Of a stretch of 37,801 nucleotides of DNA, positions 8,256 to 14,785 are shown in pieces; within the stretch, counting starts at the first letter, position 1; each line of letters begins with the position of its first letter. Source of the DNA: Chloroflexota bacterium (GTDB lineage: Bacteria > Chloroflexota > UBA4733); contig JANWJO010000145.1 in NCBI GenBank assembly GCA_025449435.1, forward strand, positions 1 to 37,801, given 5' to 3'. The notes under the pieces are model-generated. The model ran no database searches. It saw nothing but the letters and a program-made list of their open reading frames with translations, and had not been told where the DNA came from. The position numbers and the translations under genes were made by a program.

Positions 8256-9672
8256 GTACAGGGCCTTGCGGTTCTGGCGCGATAGCTTCTGCGGCCCGCG
8301 GCTGACCGATCAGCCGCTCGTCGATCACCCTCACATCGGGGCGCAAGCCTAGCACGCGCTGTGCATACCACAGGGGAAATGTTTGCTGGTCAAGCGACGT
8401 TTGAATAGTGGCGCCTTGCGGCGCCGCAAGCATCGTAGACGTTGCCCATGCCAACGCTTGGTCGTTGTCGCGTAGTGACGAGGTGAGCGCTGTGGGGATC
8501 GCGCAGACTAGGGTCAGTCCTAGACACGTGACCGCCAGATACGGCCTGGCAAGCGACTGAACATGCAGCACCTTTATCACCGAGACCCAGCCGTATCCCG
8601 CTGCCAGAGCGAGCAGTATATAGACCGGCAACAGGTAATGCTCGGCGCCGGCAGCTCGATAGACCACAGGAAAGATCAAGTACGGCCCCATGCCAACAAC
8701 CCAAAACCGGAGTATCGCTTGTCGCCACAAATCCGGGACGCCCAACACTGCCAGCGGCCATAACACCAACGGGAAGCCACTGACCAAGCTTTTCAGCGTG
8801 GCCACCACGCGCGTCGCACCCGCCAAATTGAACGGTGATGCGAGGAGGTAATGGTACGCCGATCCGGAGACGAGGGCGTACAGCGCTGGCAGCGTTTCGG
8901 GGTCGCCCCAGTTCGACGCCGGATGCTGCGTGGCTCGCCACATGAGCACGAAATACAAGGCAATGCCTGGCGCCGTGAAGAGCGGAGACCACCAGCGCAT
9001 CGCCCGCCTCCAGGCCATGATGCTGGCCGCAACGGCAACGGCGAACACTGCTGTGGAATGGTTGGCGAGCGCCAGCCCAGCAAGTAGGAACACCACGACA
9101 GCAGGGGCCTCGACAACCGTCAATACCAGTAGCACGGTAACGAGCAAAAGGTGAAGGGCGTAGGTCTCGGTGACGACGGCTACATTCCACACCGCCGGGC
9201 TCGTCGCCAGGGCCATGCCGGCAACGAGCGCTGCTGGCCGCGCCAGGGGAGTCATCTCGGGCGATGTCATCAGGACACGCCGGGCAACGACCGTTACACA
9301 ACCCGCTGCTGCGCTGGCACACGCTGCTGAAATGAATCCTAAGCGCCACGCCACATCGCTGCCGAATGGAATGTGGGCTACCACCGCTGCAATGAGCAGC
9401 CAGAGCGGATAGCCGGTAGGGTGGGGGACGCCAAAGGTAAATGCCGCAGCTGCAAGTTCAGCGCTGTCGGTCGCATCGTGCTCCCACGTGATGGTTGGCG
9501 ACAACGTGAATGTGTACGCCAGGAACGCAATCACCACCACCAACACCACGTCGGACCGAGGGTCAGCTGCCAATCGCTGCCAAAAGGAGACCTGGGTGGA
9601 CGAACTCGCTATCGGGCCCTCGACGTTCATACTGACGGACTCACTGGGTCTCCGCACGAACACGCTCGACAC
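8245..9672 (-). CDS. DUF2723 family polytopic membrane protein (GT-C-like)
   Basis: A 475-residue membrane protein with about ten hydrophobic segments. The first extracytoplasmic loop carries the DUF2723 signature: an Asp-rich DATDSAELAAAAFTFG, then VPHPTGYPLW. Such acidic loops after the first helix are typical of GT-C glycosyltransferases that use lipid-linked sugars, and DUF2723 proteins are thought to resemble protein O-mannosyltransferases. Activity here is inferred, not shown. I chose the GTG at 9672 because GGAGGG (9680-9685) lies 7 bases ahead. ATG codons at 9702 and 9630 lack a ribosome site, and the longer frame runs into the promoter region. The 3' end overlaps the DUF4012 gene by 11 bases. 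Confidence 0.83.
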   Translation of the reverse strand: MSSVFVRRPSESVSMNVEGPIASSSTQVSFWQRLAADPRSDVVLVVVIAFLAYTFTLSPTITWEHDATDSAELAAAAFTFGVPHPTGYPLWLLIAAVVAHIPFGSDVAWRLGFISAACASAAAGCVTVVARRVLMTSPEMTPLARPAALVAGMALATSPAVWNVAVVTETYALHLLLVTVLLVLTVVEAPAVVVFLLAGLALANHSTAVFAVAVAASIMAWRRAMRWWSPLFTAPGIALYFVLMWRATQHPASNWGDPETLPALYALVSGSAYHYLLASPFNLAGATRVVATLKSLVSGFPLVLWPLAVLGVPDLWRQAILRFWVVGMGPYLIFPVVYRAAGAEHYLLPVYILLALAAGYGWVSVIKVLHVQSLARPYLAVTCLGLTLVCAIPTALTSSLRDNDQALAWATSTMLAAPQGATIQTSLDQQTFPLWYAQRVLGLRPDVRVIDERLIGQPRAAEAIAPEPQGPVHGG

Positions 9673-9709
9673 CAGCTTGCCCTCCGACAATCGTCTCGCC
9701 ATTGACGCG

Positions 9710-9744
9710 GCGCATAAGCCCGGGTCGCCCGGGCGCCTATGCGC
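9710..9744. other. two-part GC-rich inverted repeat in the divergent spacer
   Basis: GCGCATA (9710-9716) pairs with TATGCGC (9738-9744), and inside this GCCCGGG (9718-9724) pairs with CCCGGGC (9728-9734) around a 3-base loop, with a small internal bulge. It lies 38 bases before the DUF2723 start and could be a leader hairpin or an operator shared with the divergent Nudix gene. Confidence 0.45.
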
Positions 9745-9759
9745 TGCCTCTCGCCTTGT

Positions 9760-9765
9760 TATACT
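9760..9765 (+). promoter_or_regulatory. -10 element, probable promoter of the Nudix gene
   Basis: TATACT preceded by TGT gives an extended -10 (TGn). No good -35 is visible at 17-18 bases. Transcription would begin near 9772, about 100 bases before the Nudix start. Confidence 0.4.
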
Positions 9766-9873
9766 CCGGCCGGCGTACGCACGTCGGCGGTGTGTCGGTA
9801 GTGTGGCAACCATTAGGCTACCTTGATCTCGAGCCGCAGGACGCCAACTGGGTTCGTCCGAAGGATAGGTGCG

Positions 9874-10419
9874 GTGCCTGAGACGGCAAACAGCGCGCTT
9901 CGTTTCCAACTCGTGCTATCTGATCCAGGCTTGCCACGCTACTGCGCTCGCTGCGGCGTTGCGATGCCGGCGCCGCTGAGCCTGGCGGATAGGCCCGTGT
10001 GCCCGCGCTGTGGCTGGACCTATTACGCCAAGAATGCCACCGGGGCGGCTGCGTTGGTAGAGCGTTCCGGCAAGGTGTTGCTGGTCAGGCGCAAGCACGA
10101 ACCATACGCCGGTTGGTGGCACTTGCCATCGGGCTTCGTGGAGTACGGGGAGGATGCTGCTACAACGACCGTACGCGAGGCCCAAGAAGAGACTGGGCTG
10201 GTGGTCGCCGTCACTGCGCTGTTCGGCGTGTATTTTGGCGGCGATGACCCGCGCAACCCGTCACACCTCATTGTGTATCGGGTACGTGAACTCAGCGGCG
10301 AGTTGCACCCGGGTGATGACGCAGAGGCAGCCGAATTCTTCGCCCCAGAGGCTCTGCCTGACCAGATTGCCTTTGAAGCGAACCGCGCCGCTCTACGCGA
10401 ATGGCAACGCGCCGGCTAA
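9874..10419 (+). CDS. zinc-ribbon Nudix hydrolase
   Basis: Nudix enzymes hydrolyse nucleoside diphosphates linked to another group. An N-terminal zinc ribbon is shared with the NudC/ADP-ribose-type subgroup, but the substrate here is not determined. The 181-residue protein has CxxC pairs (CARCG and CPRCG, about 24-28 and 43-47) and a complete Nudix box: GFVEYGED, then REAQEETGL, matching Gx5Ex7REUxEExGU. I chose the GTG at 9874 because AAGGAT (9861-9866) lies 7 bases ahead; the longer frame begins at a TTG with no site. Its stop lies 5 bases from the end of the convergent thioesterase gene, so no terminator fits between them. Confidence 0.87.
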   Translation: MPETANSALRFQLVLSDPGLPRYCARCGVAMPAPLSLADRPVCPRCGWTYYAKNATGAAALVERSGKVLLVRRKHEPYAGWWHLPSGFVEYGEDAATTTVREAQEETGLVVAVTALFGVYFGGDDPRNPSHLIVYRVRELSGELHPGDDAEAAEFFAPEALPDQIAFEANRAALREWQRAG

Positions 10420-10424
10420 GTGGC

Positions 10425-10934
10425 CTAATCAGCAATCGAAGTCACAGGCGTCGCCGGCAAGTCGTCGGGGTAGGCATTGCGTAGCGCCAGTTCTTGCTCC
10501 TTGGGAAGCGCGACAAACAGCGAATCGGCAGTTGCCAGCACCGTGCCGCTGGTGTCGCGCAATTCGGCATGGAGTTTTTTGGCGCGCCCTCGATCCTCCA
10601 CGATGCGCGCCGAGGCGCGCAATCGCTCACCCACCGGCACATGTTTGCGAAACGTGATCTCCATCTTGGCCGTCACGGCAAAATCGTCGTAGCCATACAG
10701 TTCCCAGGCCATGACCTCATCCAGCACCGTGGCAACCAGTCCACCGTGTACCACGCCACGAAAGCCTTGCCAGTGCTCCGTCGGCGTGAACTCGATAAAG
10801 GTCTCTATGCCGTCGTTCTGGATATCCAGGTGCAAGCCATTTGGATGACGGGGACCGCAGGCAAAGCAGGAGTTGTTCCTTATGGTTTCTGGCGTTCGCC
10901 CGATCCACCGGCGGGGAGATGGTTGTTCGGTCAT
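10425..10934 (-). CDS. PaaI-type hotdog-fold thioesterase
   Basis: A 169-residue single hotdog-domain protein expected to hydrolyse acyl-CoA or acyl-ACP thioesters. Visible: the N-terminal CFACG with PNGLHL (23-35) typical of this subgroup, and the core motif VVHGGLVATVLDEVM (61-75), where His63-Gly-Gly and Asp72-Glu73 lie at the active site. The ATG at 10934 overlaps the fabG stop (ATGA, 4 bases), which fixes the start and implies coupling. The longer frame, with an Arg-rich leader inside fabG, is rejected. It shares an operon with fabG, so a role in acyl-chain metabolism is reasonable (inference). Confidence 0.85.
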   Translation of the reverse strand: MTEQPSPRRWIGRTPETIRNNSCFACGPRHPNGLHLDIQNDGIETFIEFTPTEHWQGFRGVVHGGLVATVLDEVMAWELYGYDDFAVTAKMEITFRKHVPVGERLRASARIVEDRGRAKKLHAELRDTSGTVLATADSLFVALPKEQELALRNAYPDDLPATPVTSIAD

Positions 10935-11686
10935 CCCATTACCATCCCGCCATCCACGCGTATCGCCTGGCCGGTGATATACGCAGCCTGCGGGGACGCG
11001 AGGAACGCTACGCAACCGGCAATATCCGCTGGAGACCCCAGGCGCCGGAGAGGGATCGCATCCACAAGCTTAGCGACAGCGTCAGTGGGAAGGGCCGCTG
11101 TCATGTCGGTGGTAATGAACCCGGGCACCACGGCATTGGAAGTGATGTTGCGGCTGGCAAACTCTTTCGCGAGCGAGCAGGTTAGGCCGAGCAACCCTGC
11201 TTTGGCCGCTGCGTAGTTGGCTTGCCCGGCGTTGCCAACCTGACCCACTACCGACGACACGTTGATGATCCGTCCGCCAGCCTTGAGCATATGCCGCACA
11301 GCCGCGCGTGAGCATAAGAACGCGCCGCGCAGGTTCGTATTCAGCACGGCATCCCAGTCGTCGTCCTTCATGCGCAACAGTAAGCCGTCGCGCGTGATAC
11401 CAGCGTTGTTGACCAGAATGTCGAGCCGCGACCAGCGCTGCAGCGTCGTTGCCACGAGCGCCGCTACGTCGCTTTGCACTGCTACGTCACCGCGCACGGC
11501 AATGCCTTCGGACTCAGCTGCAAGTACCTCCTCTAGCGTCTGGGTTGCCGCGGCCTCATTGGATTGATAGTTCAGTGCGACTTTGGCGCCATCCGCTGCC
11601 AGGCGGACGGCGATCGCGCGACCTATCCCGCGCGACGCGCCCGTGACGATAGCCACCTTGCCTGCGAGTGGCCGTTCACCAATCAT
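10931..11686 (-). CDS. fabG: 3-oxoacyl-[ACP] reductase FabG
   Basis: A short-chain dehydrogenase that reduces 3-oxoacyl-ACP with NADPH in fatty-acid elongation. At 251 residues it has the usual FabG length. Visible: cofactor motif TGASRGIG (15-22), NNAG (93-96), catalytic Asn118, Ser145, Tyr158 and Lys162 (YAAAK), and the FabG-typical GQANYAAAKAG and PGFITTDM. The C-terminal DGGMVMG is also standard. It lies 32 bases after hisB and overlaps the thioesterase by 4 bases. Other short-chain dehydrogenases are possible, but the QANYAAAKAG context favours FabG. No acpP or fabF lies nearby. Confidence 0.88.
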   Translation of the reverse strand: MIGERPLAGKVAIVTGASRGIGRAIAVRLAADGAKVALNYQSNEAAATQTLEEVLAAESEGIAVRGDVAVQSDVAALVATTLQRWSRLDILVNNAGITRDGLLLRMKDDDWDAVLNTNLRGAFLCSRAAVRHMLKAGGRIINVSSVVGQVGNAGQANYAAAKAGLLGLTCSLAKEFASRNITSNAVVPGFITTDMTAALPTDAVAKLVDAIPLRRLGSPADIAGCVAFLASPQAAYITGQAIRVDGGMVMG

Positions 11687-11718
11687 GTTCCATTCTCTCT
11701 GCTACGGGTGGCGGAGCG

Positions 11719-12327
11719 CTAACCGATGACGCCCTTGGTGCTGGGCGGGGCGTTCCCCAACCGGCTGTCGCGTTGGGAGGCAGCGTCCAGTGCCCGAGCC
11801 AGTCCCTTAAAGGCGGCCTCAACGGTGTGATGGGCGTTCGCCCCGCGCAACGTGCGGATGTGTAGGTTGATGCGTGCCTCCAAGGCGAAACTCTCCATGA
11901 AGTGCCGGGCCATGTCGACATCCATATCTCCTAGGCCACCCCGCAAGCCAGTTCCCAGGTCCACTACGCTATACGGCCGCCCGCTCAGGTCAACCGCAAC
12001 GTCCACGAGCGCCTCATCCATTGGCGCTTCGGCATGGGCCATGCGCACGATGCCACGTCCGTCGCCGATGGCGGCCGCGAACGCGCGGCCCAGCGCAATG
12101 CCAACGTCCTCTACTGTATGGTGAGCGTCCATCTGGACATCACCGTGTGCAGTCGCGGTCACGTCGAAGCAACCGTGCCGCGCGATATGCGTCAACATGT
12201 GGTCGAGAAACAGCACGCCAGTGGCGACCTGGGCACCGCCCGTACCATCGAGGTCGATCGCGACGGCCACCTGCGTTTCGGCCGTTTGCCGCGCATACTC
12301 GCCCACCCGATGCGGTGAATCCGTCAT
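11719..12327 (-). CDS. hisB: imidazoleglycerol-phosphate dehydratase
   Basis: Catalyses the dehydration of imidazole-glycerol phosphate to imidazole-acetol phosphate in histidine synthesis, using manganese. The 202 residues match monofunctional HisB; there is no N-terminal phosphatase domain. The metal-binding pairs are clear: HHTVED (69-74) and HHTVE (166-170), with FLDHML (40-45) and RHFMESF (141-147) between. The ATG overlaps the hisD stop (ATGA, 4 bases). The order hisD-hisB is common, but the next gene is fabG rather than hisH, so the rest of the pathway must lie elsewhere. Confidence 0.95.
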   Translation of the reverse strand: MTDSPHRVGEYARQTAETQVAVAIDLDGTGGAQVATGVLFLDHMLTHIARHGCFDVTATAHGDVQMDAHHTVEDVGIALGRAFAAAIGDGRGIVRMAHAEAPMDEALVDVAVDLSGRPYSVVDLGTGLRGGLGDMDVDMARHFMESFALEARINLHIRTLRGANAHHTVEAAFKGLARALDAASQRDSRLGNAPPSTKGVIG

Positions 12328-13676
12328 CCCACCCTTCCTTCACTGCCGTCGAGGTGCCGTAGCCGGATGTTGATGGCCTCGGCGTGTGCCTGAAACCCCT
12401 CAGCACCGGCGAGCACCGTGACCACGGGCGCCAGCGCGCGCAGTTCCCCTGGCCCAAATTGCAATAAGCTCGTCCTCTTGACGAAATCGTCAACGCCAAG
12501 CGGTGAACTGAAGCGAGCCATGCGCAGGACTGGCAAGATATGGTTGGTGCCTGCGGCATAGTCACCCAATGGCACCGGAGTGTAGGGGCCTAGAAACACC
12601 GCTCCAGCGTGCTGCACTTTGGGCAGCCACTCGCTTGCTCCATCGAAGCACAGCTGCAAATGCTCGGGAGCAAAGTCGTTGGCAATAGTAAGCGCTTCCT
12701 CGAGCGATCCCACGACTAACGCCCCGCCAGCGTTGGCGAAGGCTGCTCGGATGATGTCTTGCCGTGGCAGCAGGCCGCATTGGCGCTCCATCTCAACATC
12801 AACGGCCAAGGCATACGTGCGGGACGTCGTGAGCAGCACGGTGATGCCGTTAGGACCGTGCTCCGGCTGGGAAAGCAGGTCGGCGGCCACAAAGGCAGCC
12901 GGCGCCGAATCGTTGGCGATGATCAGTGCCTCACTCGGTCCGGGCAAAGACCCGATGCCGACTTGCCCAAACACCTCGCGCATGGCCAGCACGACGATGG
13001 CATTGCCAGGACCAACGATCTTGTCCACTGCAGGGATCGTTTCAGTGCCATATGCTAGCGCAGCGATGGCCACCGCGCCGCCGATTTGGAACACGTCGTC
13101 TGCGCCGGCAATGCGCGCCGCCGCGAGCATGGTGGCTCGCTGTAGCGGCTCCTGGCGCAACGGTGACGCCAGCACCACCCGTCTGCAGCCGGCCACCTTG
13201 GCTGGAATCAGACCCATCAGCACCGACGATGGGTAAGCCGCGAGACCCCCAGGCGCATAGATGGCCACGCTCTCGATAGGCCTGACGAGTTGTCCGAGCA
13301 TAGCGCCGCTGGAAGTGTCTACATAACCCGGACGCCGTTGATGCTGATGATACGCGCGGATGTTGGCGGCGGCTCGCTCCAGCGCCTCACGCAAAGGAGC
13401 AGGGACCTGCTGGGGAGCTGCCTCGAGTTCGGCGGTGTCCACGCGCCACGCGGACGGTGGTGCATCGCCGAAGGCGTGCACGAGGCGGCGAGCCGCCGCA
13501 TCGCCACCGGACCGAACCGCTTCCACGATGTGGACTGCCGCCTGGCGCAGCGTCAATTCACTGCCAAATATCTCGCGATAGGTCGCCTGTACATGTGGCG
13601 GGACGGTGCTATCGGCATCGGGCCGTCGCAGAATTTGCGTGCGCTCCGGATCGTTGCTCGAGGCCAGACGTAGCAC
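12324..13676 (-). CDS. hisD: histidinol dehydrogenase
   Basis: Performs the last two oxidations, L-histidinol to L-histidine, with NAD+ and one zinc. From the chosen GTG the protein is 450 residues, close to the usual 430-440. All key residues are present: zinc ligands Gln270 and His273 (SQPEHGP), Asp372 (GDYAAGTNH) and His431 (FQAHAEA), and the base pair Glu338-His339 in FAPEH. GPGN (about 223-226) and GPSE are also typical. The start at 13676 has GGAAGGA 8 bases ahead; the 25-residue longer frame has no such site. It overlaps hisB by 4 bases and is the first gene of the four-gene run hisD-hisB-fabG-thioesterase. Confidence 0.94.
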   Translation of the reverse strand: MLRLASSNDPERTQILRRPDADSTVPPHVQATYREIFGSELTLRQAAVHIVEAVRSGGDAAARRLVHAFGDAPPSAWRVDTAELEAAPQQVPAPLREALERAAANIRAYHQHQRRPGYVDTSSGAMLGQLVRPIESVAIYAPGGLAAYPSSVLMGLIPAKVAGCRRVVLASPLRQEPLQRATMLAAARIAGADDVFQIGGAVAIAALAYGTETIPAVDKIVGPGNAIVVLAMREVFGQVGIGSLPGPSEALIIANDSAPAAFVAADLLSQPEHGPNGITVLLTTSRTYALAVDVEMERQCGLLPRQDIIRAAFANAGGALVVGSLEEALTIANDFAPEHLQLCFDGASEWLPKVQHAGAVFLGPYTPVPLGDYAAGTNHILPVLRMARFSSPLGVDDFVKRTSLLQFGPGELRALAPVVTVLAGAEGFQAHAEAINIRLRHLDGSEGRVG

Positions 13677-13989
13677 GACGACAGTCCTTCCGCGCGGCGC
13701 CAGATACCGCAGCCGCAGGCGAGCATACCGCTTCTGGACCGTCGCCGCCATCGCGCAGCATCGCGTTCGTGTGGCGCGCTAACGCGTGACGATGATGACG
13801 ATCAGGGGATGCCGTCAGACGCGGTAGCCAGGCCGGCGTGACCGGTACCCGGCTGAGTAGAGAGCCCAATTGATCGTATGTTAGCATCTCGTGGGGCAGT
13901 TAGTGGCTTGCGCGTCGACTACGACGCTCGCACCCTGGGAACCACCTACGTCACCGTATGGCGGCACCAGCGCGGCGTGACGGGGCGCT
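13677..13989. other. divergent spacer between hisD and the YtxH-like gene
   Basis: No convincing gene lies here. It must hold the promoter of the hisD operon (minus) and that of the YtxH-like gene (plus), but I see no clear -35/-10 pair. CGCGTT (13762-13767) and AACGCG (13781-13786) form a short inverted repeat 85 bases before hisD. No T-box or leader-peptide pattern with His codons is evident. Confidence 0.4.
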
Positions 13990-14214
13990 GTGTCGAAATT
14001 GCTGCGAGGTGAGATGGAGGTGCCGGGATTGCGTGCAAACACCGGATTGCTCTTTCTAGGACTCCTGGTGGGAGTGGTGTTGGGCTTCATCGCGGCGCCA
14101 ACCAGCCGGGACGATGTGCGGCGGCTCGTTTCCAACGTCATGCACGATAGTGCGGGCAGGTTTATGGTCTGGGGCAGAGCACAATCCGTCCAGGCGGAAG
14201 ATCTGGCTGTCTAG
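13990..14214 (+). CDS. YtxH-like small membrane protein
   Basis: A 74-residue protein with one glycine-rich membrane segment (about 19-36) followed by APTSRDDVRRLV, which fits the YtxH/gas-vesicle-GvpP-like pattern of a helix, then AP-x-S/T and a basic amphipathic stretch. The function of such proteins is not known; Bacillus YtxH is stress-linked. The start is uncertain: the GTG at 13990, or the ATG at 14014, which follows GAGGTGA very closely (4 bases from GAGG). The 3' end converges with the next gene. Confidence 0.6.
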   Translation: MSKLLRGEMEVPGLRANTGLLFLGLLVGVVLGFIAAPTSRDDVRRLVSNVMHDSAGRFMVWGRAQSVQAEDLAV

Positions 14215-14235
14215 CAAGCAAACCGGTCGCTATAG

Positions 14236-14547
14236 CTACGGCTCTTCGGTGGCTGGCTCACCCCGCTGCAAGTCGTCGGTATAAAACGCGATTTCTTGCC
14301 CCTTGAATACGGTGAGTAGCAGGTCGTCGCGTGGCGTGTCGGCCGACTGGATGAGGTCCTCATCGAGCTGGTCGACCAGGGCCAACAGCTCGTCTTCCGG
14401 TAGTTCGTTGAGTAGAATCAGGGTTCCGGACACTTCCGACGTGCCAAAATGCACATCAAGGTGGCCGAACGGCCGGCCCGCCCGTGTGAGGATGTAGCTC
14501 TCACTGTGCGAGGTACGGAACTGGCGTTGGTACGTGATATCTGACAT
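14236..14547 (-). CDS. conserved hypothetical protein, acidic
   Basis: I do not recognise this 103-residue protein. It has no signal peptide or membrane segment. The first half is beta-like (GHLDVHFG, SGTLILL) and the second acidic and helical (LPEDELLALVDQLDEDLI), ending in an acidic tail. The ATG has no ribosome-binding site ahead of it. TAACAT stands exactly 6 bases before the ATG and could be a -10 of a leaderless mRNA. It sits between the convergent YtxH-like gene and the divergent topA. Confidence 0.7.
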   Translation of the reverse strand: MSDITYQRQFRTSHSESYILTRAGRPFGHLDVHFGTSEVSGTLILLNELPEDELLALVDQLDEDLIQSADTPRDDLLLTVFKGQEIAFYTDDLQRGEPATEEP

Positions 14548-14602
14548 AGCACGATGTTAACACGTTGGTGTCCCCGCCATCACTGGCGGTTGCGTGTAAC
14601 GG

Positions 14603-14608
14603 TATACT
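14603..14608 (+). promoter_or_regulatory. -10 element upstream of topA
   Basis: TATACT in the spacer before topA; no good -35 is visible. CCGCCA-tcac-TGGCGG (14574-14589), a 6-bp hairpin, sits just upstream where a -35 would lie. Transcription from here would give topA a leader of about 170 bases. Confidence 0.4.
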
Positions 14609-14625
14609 GCTGCCGCTCCAGGGGA

Positions 14626-14700
14626 ATGCGGGACGAGTCCAGGCGGGGACACTTGTGTGCACCTGATATACCTGGCATGACGGAGTCTCGTTCCGGGTGA
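14626..14700 (+). other. possible 24-codon leader ORF before topA
   Basis: An ATG at 14626, right behind GGGGA, opens a 24-codon frame ending in TGA at 14700, inside the predicted topA leader. The peptide (MRDESRRGHL...) is Arg/Ser-rich and resembles nothing I know. Such a short frame could occur by chance. Confidence 0.25.
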
Positions 14701-14785
14701 CACCAAGGAGACGAACCGGCCGCGCAACTCGTACAAGCCGGGAGCAACCGGCAGCACCCATATTTCCTGACTATTGAGGAACAGC

